The translations under genes and the position numbers were made by a program. From Paenibacillus phyllosphaerae (lineage in GTDB: Bacteria; Bacillota; Bacilli; Paenibacillales; Paenibacillaceae): 64,000 nt of DNA. Below, in pieces: positions 41,011 through 49,292 of this stretch (the first letter of the stretch is position 1; each line of letters starts with the position of its first letter). The stretch is from NCBI RefSeq assembly GCF_014192105.1, contig NZ_JACHXK010000002.1:493380-557379 (forward strand), read 5' to 3'. Under the pieces are notes generated by a model that was not told the DNA's origin, ran no database searches, and saw only the letters and a program-made list of their open reading frames with translations.

Positions 41011-42222
41011 ATGAATTTGGCGGATATGCTCAGTTACGCAGATATCGTACAGCTTAGCCGGATCGCGTCGACTTATCGCTGCGAGTGCAATGGTCATTCC
41101 AAGAATGAGTTGATCCAATCTATTCTATCGACTGTGAGTCGAAGAGATGTGTTCGAAGCCCAGATTAGCGCAATGGAGCTCGAAGATCTGAGGTTCATGA
41201 ACTCGCTGCTGTTTGATCCCCGAGATGCCTTCAGCCTGGAAGAGTTGCTTGCCCGGGCCGAACAGAGCAAATTCGACGGCCAGCCCGTTACGCCGCCGCT
41301 TGGCGAAGCACAAGTCCCTTCGGACAAGCCATCCGCCAAAAAAACGAGCACGAAACGCAGCAAAGCGGCCAAGGAACTACCGCCGGTCGAAACAGGTCCG
41401 CGAGCGGCCATCTCGCGGTTTAAGCAATACGGATGGCTGTTTAACGGTTTTGCCGGCCAGAATCGCTATTTGTTCCAGGTGCCGGCTGATTTGAAAACAC
41501 GCTTCAAGGAAGCGCTCGAGCGCCGGTTTGAAGCGCAGCTCGTATTCGCGGCCAACGATCCGCATGCTTACCGGGATGAGCAGCAGCTATTGGGCGAGGA
41601 TGTGCAGGAGTTCCTGACCTTCATCCATCAGAACGAGATTCAGCTGACTTCGGACGGCGCCATGTATAAAAGAAGCATTCTCCAAATCATGGACCGGTTC
41701 GCGGTGAAGGAGCAGCTCCCCGGCAAAGGAGAATGGCGCTTCGGCTATGGCCGGCGGATGAAGGATTACCCAAACCGGATGTCCTTGATCTATGATTACT
41801 GCTACTACAACGGATGGATCGCCGAGCATGATATGTTGCTCATCTTGACGGCTGCGGGGAAGGAGCGACAGGCGCAGCGCATTGCGGAAGCGCCCGACAA
41901 GCTGTACCGGTTCTGGCTTCGCTTGTATAAGAACGCCATACCGAATATCCGCTCTCTCGTGCACTGGATGGATAAGCTGTCTAGCAGATGGGTGACGGCC
42001 GATTCGCTCAAGCACGCCTTAATGCCTTATATCAAGCCCTACTTTTATGATGGAGCAGACACGATTATTGAACAGCGTCTGGCAGGGATGATGCTTCACT
42101 TAGGCATGCTGCGGATTGGGGAGCACGAGGAACAGGGTAAAGTTATTCGTGTGACCCCGCTTGGCAGGGCGGTTGTCGCAGGTCTGAATCTAGATGATGA
42201 AGAAGCGATCGTGCTTGAATAA
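41011..42222 (+). CDS. Uncharacterised protein, C-terminus resembling a helicase-associated (XPB-like) domain
   Basis: 403 residues. Residues 1-80 are helical. A Lys/Ser/Pro-rich linker (about 97-125, KKTSTKRSKAAK) follows. The second half has aromatic motifs such as YDYCYYNGWIAEHDM and a C-terminal winged-helix-like part (RWVTADSLKHALMPYIKP ... VTPLGRAVVAGL) reminiscent of the helicase-associated domain found beside XPB-type helicases in Paenibacillaceae. No Walker motif is present, so it is not a helicase. GGAGGATTGGAG precedes the ATG. Monocistronic. Confidence 0.6.
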   Translation: MNLADMLSYADIVQLSRIASTYRCECNGHSKNELIQSILSTVSRRDVFEAQISAMELEDLRFMNSLLFDPRDAFSLEELLARAEQSKFDGQPVTPPLGEAQVPSDKPSAKKTSTKRSKAAKELPPVETGPRAAISRFKQYGWLFNGFAGQNRYLFQVPADLKTRFKEALERRFEAQLVFAANDPHAYRDEQQLLGEDVQEFLTFIHQNEIQLTSDGAMYKRSILQIMDRFAVKEQLPGKGEWRFGYGRRMKDYPNRMSLIYDYCYYNGWIAEHDMLLILTAAGKERQAQRIAEAPDKLYRFWLRLYKNAIPNIRSLVHWMDKLSSRWVTADSLKHALMPYIKPYFYDGADTIIEQRLAGMMLHLGMLRIGEHEEQGKVIRVTPLGRAVVAGLNLDDEEAIVLE

Positions 42223-42480
42223 CCTTCCCGCGCGATCGTGGTAGGCTATGGCACATTCCGCTTTCAGGCGGGCAAACATATGAAGCGCCCTGTCTTGCAG
42301 CCGAATATGATTTAGTAGAAGCCAATTTAATCGCAAGTCCTATATGCTTTGCCTCGAATCACCTCTCGAAATCGCCGCAGCAGCGTAAGATTGCCTTCAA
42401 GAGCAAGATGGACGATGTGGACAACATTGCCAGGGGAATGGGTATAGGATCTCTTTAACGAATGCTTGGAGGTGTATCCT

Positions 42481-42663
42481 ATGGACAAAATGAAAGTATC
42501 TTATGAAGCCATGCTTGGACTTGCAGCTGAGATGGTGCTGGATAAAGCGGTCGTCGAGTTTCGGACGCAGCGATTGTATCAGGCGATTGATAAAGCGCTA
42601 GCCACTGGAGATAAGGATACGTTTCGCAGGCTTACCGATGAATTGAAGACTTTGCATGCGTGA
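42481..42663 (+). CDS. Short IDEAL-domain protein
   Basis: 60 residues, GGAGGTG 7 bases upstream. The C-terminal half YQAIDKALATGDKDTFRRLTDELKTL is the IDEAL domain (named after I-D-E-A-L; here I-D-K-A-L), found at the C-terminus of B. subtilis YpiB and in ComK-related proteins. Position just before ypiF matches ypiB, but the N-terminal domain of YpiB is missing, so this is a minimal form. The 258-base gap before it shows no clear element. Confidence 0.75.
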   Translation: MDKMKVSYEAMLGLAAEMVLDKAVVEFRTQRLYQAIDKALATGDKDTFRRLTDELKTLHA

Positions 42664-42674
42664 GGTAGAAAAGG

Positions 42675-42719
42675 CTTGCAGGCATGGGCTTTGGTCCTAT
42701 GCATGCAGGTCTTTTTTTT
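42675..42719 (+). terminator. Intrinsic terminator after the IDEAL gene
   Basis: CTTGCA-GGCAT pairs with ATGC-ATGCAGG with G-T pairs, followed by eight T; a second T8 run follows ten bases later. Confidence 0.7.
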
Positions 42720-42805
42720 GGTCTTTTTTTTGCGTTTTCGCTTGTGGTAGGATAGGAGGATGCTTAGGAGTGAATAGTTCAACTGAATAAGGGGATAGGT
42801 GAATT

Positions 42806-43225
42806 ATGAAATTTAGCGAGTTGACGCGAGAACAATGGGCAGAGCTTCAGCCTTACCTGGATACAGCGGTGCTGCCGGTTACGGGACTTACAGGGAACGA
42901 AATGCCTTATGAAGCGACCGAGGCCCTTGAGCGTCTGCGGGATGTGCTTGACCTGGTCGAGAATCCCTTCAAAGGAAGAATTGTCACTTATCCGGTTGTG
43001 CAGTATGTCGAGCGGGAAGGAGGAGGCCGGGAGCTTGAGCGGATTTGCCTAAGTTTGAAGGGGATCGGCTTCCGCTTCGTTATCGTCACGGCAGCATTCA
43101 ACCTGAATTCATTTTCGGACGAGCTTGTTTCAGCCGATTTGATCATCGATGTGAAGCAGGACGGGACTTTGCCGGCAGGAGCTGAGGTAAGCGAGGCTGT
43201 CCGCAAATTATGGCTTGGCCGTTGA
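42806..43225 (+). CDS. ypiF: DUF2487 family protein YpiF
   Basis: 139 residues, no membrane segment. The start MKFSELTREQWAELQPYLDTAVLPVTGL and the middle VTYPVVQYVEREGG match the DUF2487/YpiF family, which lies directly upstream of qcrA in B. subtilis as here. A two-layer alpha/beta pattern is visible (RFVIVTAAF, DLIIDV). Function unknown. Confidence 0.82.
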   Translation: MKFSELTREQWAELQPYLDTAVLPVTGLTGNEMPYEATEALERLRDVLDLVENPFKGRIVTYPVVQYVEREGGGRELERICLSLKGIGFRFVIVTAAFNLNSFSDELVSADLIIDVKQDGTLPAGAEVSEAVRKLWLGR

Positions 43226-43307
43226 ACATGCCGTTTGCTCTGCCTATTCGACGGCAGTTGCATAAGGCGACACCTAATGGGGAAAAACAAATGCCAGAGA
43301 AGGTCAA

Positions 43308-43327
43308 TTGTGACAAAATCGTAACAA
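43308..43327 (+). promoter_or_regulatory. Palindrome upstream of the qcr promoter
   Basis: TTGTGAC-AAAATC-GTAACAA, seven-base arms with one mismatch. A second TTGTGAC half-site is at 43362-43368, directly upstream of the -35. ACAAAATC (43313-43320) also pairs with GATTTTGT at 43338-43345. Possible operator; regulator unknown. Confidence 0.4.
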
Positions 43328-43374
43328 TTTCAAAATGGGATTTTGTTCCGCCCTGCAAAACTTGTGACGTATTC

Positions 43375-43403
43375 TTGACGCTCTATAGCACCTAGGATAT
43401 TAT
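43375..43403 (+). promoter_or_regulatory. Promoter for qcrABC
   Basis: TTGACG, 17-base spacer, TATTAT; 5/6 at each hexamer. Leader about 75 bases. Confidence 0.7.
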
Positions 43404-43485
43404 AGGAAATGTCCTAAGTTCGTCATACGTTTTGCTTTGCGAGGCAAGACGCAAGATATGGTTGGCAAAGGGGGTAGAACAGAAG

Positions 43486-44013
43486 ATGAGTAACCACGAT
43501 CAAGAGAAAAACCATCGGCCGGTGAAACGCAACGAAATGTCCCGACGTCAATTTTTGTCATATACGCTCGGAGGCGCAACGGCTTTCATGGCTGCGGGCG
43601 TAACGCTGCCAATGATTCGTTTCGCGGTTGATCCGATCCTTAAGAAGAAGAGCGAGAGTACTTGGGTTAAGGTTGTTGAAGAGGCAAAAGTTACGAACGA
43701 ACCGCAAGAATTCAAATTCAACATCCATCAGATCGATGGCTGGTACGTGAGCGATCCGGAGCAGACGGCTTGGATCACGAAGGACGAGCAGGGTAACTAT
43801 TTTGCCCTTTCGCCGGTATGTAAGCATCTCGGATGTACGATTGGCTGGAATACGGAGAAGAATAACGAGTACGTATGTCCGTGCCACGGCGCGCATTACA
43901 CGATGGACGGCAAGAACTTGTCCGTCGCGCCGAAACCGCTTGACGAGTACGACCTGAAGGTTGAATCCGGTTGGATTTATCTCGGTCCGATCAAAGCAAA
44001 CACACGGGTATAA
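43486..44013 (+). CDS. qcrA: Menaquinol-cytochrome c reductase, Rieske iron-sulfur subunit
   Basis: 175 residues. Twin-arginine-like SRRQFL precedes a single hydrophobic segment, so it is anchored with the cluster outside. The Rieske ligands are in CKHLGC and CPCHGAH. ATG 43486 follows GGGGGT; the longer frame begins near the promoter start. First gene of qcrABC, which passes electrons from menaquinol to cytochrome c. Confidence 0.95.
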   Translation: MSNHDQEKNHRPVKRNEMSRRQFLSYTLGGATAFMAAGVTLPMIRFAVDPILKKKSESTWVKVVEEAKVTNEPQEFKFNIHQIDGWYVSDPEQTAWITKDEQGNYFALSPVCKHLGCTIGWNTEKNNEYVCPCHGAHYTMDGKNLSVAPKPLDEYDLKVESGWIYLGPIKANTRV

Positions 44014-44030
44014 GGAGGGCGTAGGCTCAG

Positions 44031-44702
44031 ATGTTGAAAAATGTGTACAACTGGATTGACGAACGTCTCGACATTACGCCGCTGTGGAGGGACGTGGCGG
44101 ACCATGAGGTTCCTGAGCACGTTAACCCTGCTCACCACTTCTCCGCGTTCGTGTATTGTTTTGGCGGATTGACGTTTTTCATCACAGTCATTCAGATTTT
44201 GTCCGGGATGTTCCTGACGATGTATTTCGTACCGGATATTCTTAACGCTTACAAGAGCGTTGACTACCTGCAGCATAAAGTTGCCTTTGGCGGTATTGTG
44301 CGCGGGATGCACCATTGGGGCGCAAGTCTTGTGCTCGTAATGATGTTCTTACATACGCTTCGTGTATTCTTCACAGGTTCCTATAAGGCGCCTCGTGAGA
44401 TGAACTGGGTTGTCGGCATGTTGATTTTCTTCGTCATGCTCGGCCTTGGTTTCACCGGTTACCTGCTTCCTTGGGATAACAAGGCATACTTCGCGACTAA
44501 AGTAGGCATGCAGATCGCGGAAGCGGTACCAATCATTGGTCCTTACGTGAAGGAACTGCTGCAGGGCGGCGACATTATCGGCGCCGAAACGTTGACGCGA
44601 TTCTTCGCTATTCACGTCTTCTTCCTGCCAGGTGCGCTGCTTGCGTTGCTTGGGGCTCACTTTATCATGATCCGCAGACAAGGGATTTCTGGACCACTTT
44701 AA
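44031..44702 (+). CDS. qcrB: Menaquinol-cytochrome c reductase, cytochrome b6 subunit
   Basis: 223 residues, four membrane helices, b6-type. Heme b ligands are the paired histidines in helices B and D (HHWGASLVLVMMFLHTLRVF and IHVFFLPGALLALLGAH). LPWDNKAYFATKVG follows GFTGYL, the quinol-site region. GGAGGGCG precedes the ATG by 14 bases. Confidence 0.96.
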   Translation: MLKNVYNWIDERLDITPLWRDVADHEVPEHVNPAHHFSAFVYCFGGLTFFITVIQILSGMFLTMYFVPDILNAYKSVDYLQHKVAFGGIVRGMHHWGASLVLVMMFLHTLRVFFTGSYKAPREMNWVVGMLIFFVMLGLGFTGYLLPWDNKAYFATKVGMQIAEAVPIIGPYVKELLQGGDIIGAETLTRFFAIHVFFLPGALLALLGAHFIMIRRQGISGPL

Positions 44703-44724
44703 GCCGAAGGGAGGTTATTCGCGA

Positions 44725-45609
44725 ATGGCACATGGTCACAAATCGAACGAAAAAGTCATCTACGTTGGTGACTCTCGGGTACGTAAGCCAAAAGCTGTCG
44801 GCAGTGACACTATCCCGCCGGACTACACGGCTTTTCCGGGTAAATCCGAAGCCTTTATCCCGAACTTCCTGCTGAAGGAATGGATGGTAGGCTGCGTAGC
44901 GCTCGTAGGCTTCCTCGTTCTGACGATTGCGGAACCAGCACCGCTTGGTTATCCGGCAGACCCGACGAACGCGGCATTCATCCCGATGCCGGACTGGTAC
45001 TTCTTGTTCTTGTATCAATTCCTTAAGTACCCATATGCTTCCGGTAACTACGTTGCCTTTGGTATCCTGGGTGTACCGGGCGTTGCATTTGCCGCTCTCT
45101 TGCTCGCTCCATTCCTGGATACAGGCAAAGAGCGTCGCTTCTACAGAAGACCGATTGCATCGTCGCTAATGGTTCTGTCGCTCTTCTCTCTGTTCTATCT
45201 GACCAAGGTTTCTTGGGATCACTACGAGCACGAGCTTGCGCTGACGAATACGATTCCGGAGCATCACTTGCGTGAAGAGAAAGCCCGCGAAGAGTGGGAG
45301 AAGACGCAAGCCAATGGCGGCGTTCCGGTGGAAGAAGCCGTTGTGCCGATCGTCGATAAGGACGATCCCGCAATGGAGATTGTCAAAGCAAACTGCGTTG
45401 CATGCCATGCTACAGATCTGAAAGGAAATGAAGGCGCCGGTGTTCCTGCATTGACAGGGGTAGGCGATGTTCATTCCAAGGAGGAACTGGTGGAGATCGT
45501 CACGAATGGTTTGGGCGGCGGCAAGATGCCTGCATTCGGCGAACGTCTGAGCGCGGAAGAAATCGATCAGCTGACGACTTGGCTGGCAAAACAGAAGAAA
45601 GCTGAATAA
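44725..45609 (+). CDS. qcrC: Menaquinol-cytochrome c reductase, subunit IV-cytochrome c fusion
   Basis: 294 residues. Residues 40-175 form three membrane helices of the b6f subunit IV type, with the quinol-site PDWYFLF (P-E-W-Y in other members). The C-terminal domain (from about 210) is a class I cytochrome c with heme motif C-V-A-C-H and axial Met in GGKMPAFG. This fusion is typical of Bacillus-type bc complexes. A terminator ends the operon. Confidence 0.95.
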   Translation: MAHGHKSNEKVIYVGDSRVRKPKAVGSDTIPPDYTAFPGKSEAFIPNFLLKEWMVGCVALVGFLVLTIAEPAPLGYPADPTNAAFIPMPDWYFLFLYQFLKYPYASGNYVAFGILGVPGVAFAALLLAPFLDTGKERRFYRRPIASSLMVLSLFSLFYLTKVSWDHYEHELALTNTIPEHHLREEKAREEWEKTQANGGVPVEEAVVPIVDKDDPAMEIVKANCVACHATDLKGNEGAGVPALTGVGDVHSKEELVEIVTNGLGGGKMPAFGERLSAEEIDQLTTWLAKQKKAE

Positions 45610-45617
45610 GCTTACGC

Positions 45618-45655
45618 AAAACCTGATCGTCTCTTGAAGCGATCAGGTTTTTTTT
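45618..45655 (+). terminator. Intrinsic terminator after qcrC
   Basis: AAACCTGATCG pairs with CGATCAGGTTT, loop of ten, followed by further T. Confidence 0.88.
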
Positions 45656-45698
45656 GTAATCTATACAGAAGCGTTTACGTACCCGGAGGTGTCAGACT

Positions 45699-46346
45699 GT
45701 GATTCGGTTATTTTTCAGCCGGGCGTTTCTAACGAGTCGTCCGTTCTTGTGGCTATTGTTCGTAGTGAATACATTAGGAACGATTTACGGCTATATCTGG
45801 TATGGAGAGCAGCTGCAATTCACATTGGAGAATCATCCTGCATGGCAGCTCGTCTTCGTGCCGGATAGTCCGACGGCCAGCTTGTTCTTCACGCTATCTC
45901 TGCTCTACTTATTATTCCCGCTCAAACCTCAAGCCGGACTGGCAGCAAGGGTGCTGCGCCAAATTATTGAAGCGCTTGGCGTAGTTACTTCCATTAAGTA
46001 TGGTATCTGGGCGGTTGCCATGATTCTGGCAGGCGCTGCCAAAGGGGATCAGCTAGTATGGCAGCAATATATGTTGATCGTCTCGCACCTGGGAATGGCG
46101 ATTGAAGCGTTGCTGTACGCCCGTTTCTTCGTGTTCGGCCGAATCGCTGCACTGGCTGCGACTTGTTGGCTGTGGCTGAATGATACGGTTGATTATCATT
46201 ATGGCGTCTATCCTTGGCTTCCCGAAGTGCTCGATGAAATTGTAAGCACGGTCCGCAACTTTACCTATGGCCTGACGTTGTTCAGCTTCCTGCTCACGCT
46301 CCTAGCACTGGCGTTAAGTTGGAAAGCTAGGCAAACGAAGGTCTAA
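45699..46346 (+). CDS. ypjA: DUF1405 family membrane protein YpjA
   Basis: 215 residues, about six hydrophobic segments. Conserved blocks LLFVVNTLGTIYGYIWYG, VTSIKYGIWAV and WLWLNDTVDYHYGVYPWLP match YpjA/DUF1405, which follows qcrC in B. subtilis. GTG start with GGAGGTG 8 bases upstream. Function unknown; the link to qcr is only positional. Confidence 0.82.
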   Translation: MIRLFFSRAFLTSRPFLWLLFVVNTLGTIYGYIWYGEQLQFTLENHPAWQLVFVPDSPTASLFFTLSLLYLLFPLKPQAGLAARVLRQIIEALGVVTSIKYGIWAVAMILAGAAKGDQLVWQQYMLIVSHLGMAIEALLYARFFVFGRIAALAATCWLWLNDTVDYHYGVYPWLPEVLDEIVSTVRNFTYGLTLFSFLLTLLALALSWKARQTKV

Positions 46347-46356
46347 CATTGGACAT

Positions 46357-46380
46357 CCCCCCATACATTGTATTGGGGGG
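46357..46380 (+). promoter_or_regulatory. Hairpin with sigma-E-like -10 and the ypjB ribosome site
   Basis: CCCCCCATAC (46357-46366) pairs with GTATTGGGGGG (46370-46380) with one bulge. The -10-like CATACATT (46362-46369), a perfect match to the sigma-E pattern CATACAHT, lies in the 5' arm and loop; the G-run ribosome site of ypjB forms the 3' arm. No good -35 is seen 14 bases upstream. Confidence 0.4.
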
Positions 46381-46389
46381 TATGCGCGT

Positions 46390-47322
46390 ATGCAGGGGAA
46401 ACGATGGATTAAACTGATGATTATGACAGCCATTCTGCTCATTCCGACGACAGGCTGTATGAAGAATACGGCTAACACGGTAGCTGTGGATCAGACCGCA
46501 GCGGCAGACAAGTGGCAAACCCTGGCGGGGAACAGCAAGATTGTTCAGATTGCGGACGAGCTCTACGCAGCAGCCAATGTAGGCAATCGTCAATTGGCTT
46601 ATGCCTCGCTCGTGAAGCTTGAGAAGGAATCGAAAGATCCAGCCATCCGAACCGTCGGGGAACGTACTGGCTGGGAGGCATTTGATCATAGCATACAGCA
46701 AGCGAAGAAGGCGCTAAGCAGCTCGAATTTATCCGCAGCCTATCTGGAAGCTTCCAGACTAAAGCTAGCCGTGGACGCTATTTTCCAGCAAGCGCCATTG
46801 TGGCATCAATACCGCGCATTGATCCAAGACGATATGAACCGGTTGCATCAATCGTGGGTAGTCCAATGGGAAGATCGGCCGTCAGCTGAATTGGCTGCCT
46901 TGCAGGTTCTCAGGGTGCATGCCGAACGGTTCGAGGTTGCCGCGCTGCTGGAACGACCGGAAGAGCGGGTAGCTTCCTTCCAGGATCAGATCAGCCGGAT
47001 GGAATATGCGATCATTTATGCAGCTAAGAGCGGGGAAATGAATGAACGCAGCAAGGCGCTGGACGAGGCATGGACATTGCTTCAGCGTTCAGCGGATTCC
47101 TTATTCCAAGACAGTTCGGCCACGAAGACGGCTGCTGGAGGAATTGAGCCGGCAGATCTGCAACAAGGCATCGCGAGCATGGCGGTCCGTGAACAGCTGA
47201 CGACGATGTTTATCGGGGCTTTCGTCATGAGCGTATTAGCTTTCGTTGGCTGGCGAAGATATAAGTTCGAGGAAAGCCACGGTGCGGCGTATCCGCCGCC
47301 CAAATCACCGTGGGATCGATAG
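46390..47322 (+). CDS. ypjB: Sporulation protein YpjB
   Basis: 310 residues. The N-terminus is a signal peptide with a lipobox P-T-T-G-C (Cys 23), and a second membrane segment lies near the C-terminus (FIGAFVMSVLAFVGWRRY), so the domain between is outside the cell membrane. The helical central domain (SKIVQIADELYAAANVGNRQLAYASL) matches the YpjB family of sporulation proteins. Same order as ypjA-ypjB in B. subtilis. Convergent with ypjC. Confidence 0.82.
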   Translation: MQGKRWIKLMIMTAILLIPTTGCMKNTANTVAVDQTAAADKWQTLAGNSKIVQIADELYAAANVGNRQLAYASLVKLEKESKDPAIRTVGERTGWEAFDHSIQQAKKALSSSNLSAAYLEASRLKLAVDAIFQQAPLWHQYRALIQDDMNRLHQSWVVQWEDRPSAELAALQVLRVHAERFEVAALLERPEERVASFQDQISRMEYAIIYAAKSGEMNERSKALDEAWTLLQRSADSLFQDSSATKTAAGGIEPADLQQGIASMAVREQLTTMFIGAFVMSVLAFVGWRRYKFEESHGAAYPPPKSPWDR

Positions 47323-47344
47323 TGCAGGCTAAGGGACAAGGAAG

Positions 47345-48211
47345 TTATTCTTCCTTGAACCCTTCTCCAAGCACATCGTGTACATCTGATATAACGACGA
47401 ACGCCCTCGGGTCGATACTGCGTATGATCGTTTTTAGCCGTCTGATTTCATGACGTGCGACGACGCAGTAGACGACCTGTTTTTTATTGCCTGAATACGC
47501 GCCTTTCGCATCGAATATGGTGACGCCGCGTTCCATCTCCTTGGTTACAAGCGCAGAGATTTCTTCGCCGTGATCGGTGAACACATTGAAGGCTTTGGCG
47601 GCATATGCGCCTTCTTGTATGAAATCAATGACCCTGGCGCCGATAAATACGGCAACCAATGTATAGAGCACTTTTTCTTTCGAAATGTAAAACAGCGAAA
47701 CCCCAATAATGAAAGCATCCAGTGTAAGAATGACTTGTCCCATGCTCCAGCCGCGCAGCTTGGAACAAATGCGGGCAATGATATCGGCGCCGCCTGTCGT
47801 TCCGCCAAATCGGAACACGATGCCAAGACCGGCGCCTGTCGTCACGCCGGCATATAGCGCGGCAAGTATGTAATCGTGCGAGGTTTGGAAAGGTGTCATC
47901 CATCCGGCATCGATGCATTTCTCGATCAGCCAGAGGAAGAAGGATAGCGAGACCGTTCCATATATGGAGTAGCCCATTTGGCCTTTGCCCAGTATTCTCC
48001 AACCAACAATGAACAGCGGAATGTTCAAGATTAAGGTGGACAGGGATAGCGGGAAGTTGAACGCATAGTTCAGCAGAACGCCGATACCCGTAACCCCGCC
48101 TTCCATTAACTGGTTTGGAATGATGAAATACTGAAGGCCGAACGCGTAAATCGCGGTTCCGAGTGTGATCATGGGCAACATTCGGAACATAGCGGACATG
48201 TTAACATTCAT
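47345..48211 (-). CDS. ypjC: YitT family (DUF2179) membrane protein YpjC
   Basis: 288 residues on the opposite strand to its neighbours. About five membrane segments (for example GTAIYAFGLQYFIIPNQLMEGG and GLGIVFRFGGTTGGADIIARI) precede a soluble C-terminal DUF2179 domain (from about residue 215, GVTIFDAKGAYSG). The start at 48211 has AGAAGGAG about 10 bases upstream. A small hairpin, CAAGGAAG-TTATT-CTTCCTTG, at 47337-47357 spans its stop codon between the convergent ends. Function unknown. Confidence 0.87.
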   Translation of the reverse strand: MNVNMSAMFRMLPMITLGTAIYAFGLQYFIIPNQLMEGGVTGIGVLLNYAFNFPLSLSTLILNIPLFIVGWRILGKGQMGYSIYGTVSLSFFLWLIEKCIDAGWMTPFQTSHDYILAALYAGVTTGAGLGIVFRFGGTTGGADIIARICSKLRGWSMGQVILTLDAFIIGVSLFYISKEKVLYTLVAVFIGARVIDFIQEGAYAAKAFNVFTDHGEEISALVTKEMERGVTIFDAKGAYSGNKKQVVYCVVARHEIRRLKTIIRSIDPRAFVVISDVHDVLGEGFKEE

Positions 48212-48351
48212 GCGAGATAAACTCCTTCTGCAAATTATCACGTGCTGACTTGACTAGTATGGCTGATTTGGGCGCAATCGAAAAGCATTGTTTTCACCGA
48301 CGCTTTACGATAACATATGGAGTGAACCTTAGGGAAGGAATGGATTTATCA

Positions 48352-48687
48352 ATGAACGAGAAATCGCTCGCACAAATTCAGCGTGAGGTTGACCAATACA
48401 TATCCCAATTCAAAGAAGGCTATTTCAGCCCGCTATCCATGCTTGCCCGCATGACGGAAGAAGTCGGCGAACTGGCAAGGGAAGTCAATCACCTCTACGG
48501 CGAGAAGCCGAAGAAGGCGGATGAGGCTGAGAACTCCATCGAATACGAATTAGGCGATATTCTTTTTATTATTACCTGCTTTGCCAACTCGCTGGGTATC
48601 GATCTAACCGAAGCCCATAATAAGGTCATGCACAAGTTCAATACGCGTGATGCCGGGCGCTGGACGCCAAAAAACGTCGAACCGTAA
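48352..48687 (+). CDS. ypjD: MazG-family nucleotide pyrophosphohydrolase YpjD
   Basis: 111 residues. The E-x-x-E ... E-x-x-D metal motif is seen as EEVGELAREVNH and YELGDILFII, typical of all-alpha NTP pyrophosphohydrolases. FKEGYFSPLSMLARMTEEVGE and HKFNTRDAGRW match B. subtilis YpjD closely. The ATG at 48352 is 12 bases after AGGGAAGGA; ATG 48340 is in frame but inside that site. Substrate unknown. Confidence 0.88.
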   Translation: MNEKSLAQIQREVDQYISQFKEGYFSPLSMLARMTEEVGELAREVNHLYGEKPKKADEAENSIEYELGDILFIITCFANSLGIDLTEAHNKVMHKFNTRDAGRWTPKNVEP

Positions 48688-48739
48688 AGGCCTCCCATAC
48701 ATATGCTGTACCATCAACCTGGTACAAGGAGGATGGCAT

Positions 48740-49285
48740 ATGGATGGAGAATCCTGTGTGAAGAAGGCATATGAGTCGATATTGAACGGCGATTACGAAC
48801 AAGCAATTGCATGGTTTGAGCAGGCGATTGAACTGGAGCCTAATCAAGCGGCGCATCATTATAAATGCTCGATTACTTGCGCGCGTAGCGGCAAGTGGCA
48901 GAAGGCACTCAGTCACGCACTGCAGGCTGTTCAGCTCGATGAAGCGAAGGAAGAATACCGTTTCCAGCTTCAGACCGTGCAAGCCAAACTGCTCGTGACC
49001 GAGGCTGAAGCGAAGTTAGGGCTATCCGAGCCTGATACTGACGCAGCGATCGAGAAATTGAAAACCGCAGCCAAGCTGGACCCTCTTAATGTAGATGCAC
49101 TGCTGCTGCTTGGCGCTGTCTATGCTTCGTTAGATTGTTACGACGAAGCCGCAGATTTCGCGAAGGAAGCGATGAGGCTGGACCCGATGCATAGTGCTGC
49201 GATACGGTTATTCGATGACGTGCAGCGCAAGCGTCAGCGGATGAGGCGAATCATCGTTCGCAAGAGAAAACGAAAGAACAGGTGA
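48740..49285 (+). CDS. Tetratricopeptide repeat protein
   Basis: 181 residues with about three or four TPR motifs (GDYEQAIAWFEQAIELEPNQ, SGKWQKALSHALQAVQLD, LDCYDEAADFAKEAMRLDP). The last 15 residues are very basic (RMRRIIVRKRKRKNR), suggesting nucleic acid or membrane contact. AAGGAGG is 8 bases before the ATG, and an inverted repeat GTACCA-TCAACC-TGGTAC (48708-48725) sits directly upstream of that site. Located between ypjD and dapB, where B. subtilis has no such gene. Function unknown. Confidence 0.75.
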   Translation: MDGESCVKKAYESILNGDYEQAIAWFEQAIELEPNQAAHHYKCSITCARSGKWQKALSHALQAVQLDEAKEEYRFQLQTVQAKLLVTEAEAKLGLSEPDTDAAIEKLKTAAKLDPLNVDALLLLGAVYASLDCYDEAADFAKEAMRLDPMHSAAIRLFDDVQRKRQRMRRIIVRKRKRKNR

Positions 49286-49292
49286 ATACGAA

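Noticed and set aside
43308-43327. Rex operator in front of qcrA
   Set aside because: The half-sites are eight bases apart rather than six and one arm reads TAACAA, so it does not fit the Rex consensus.
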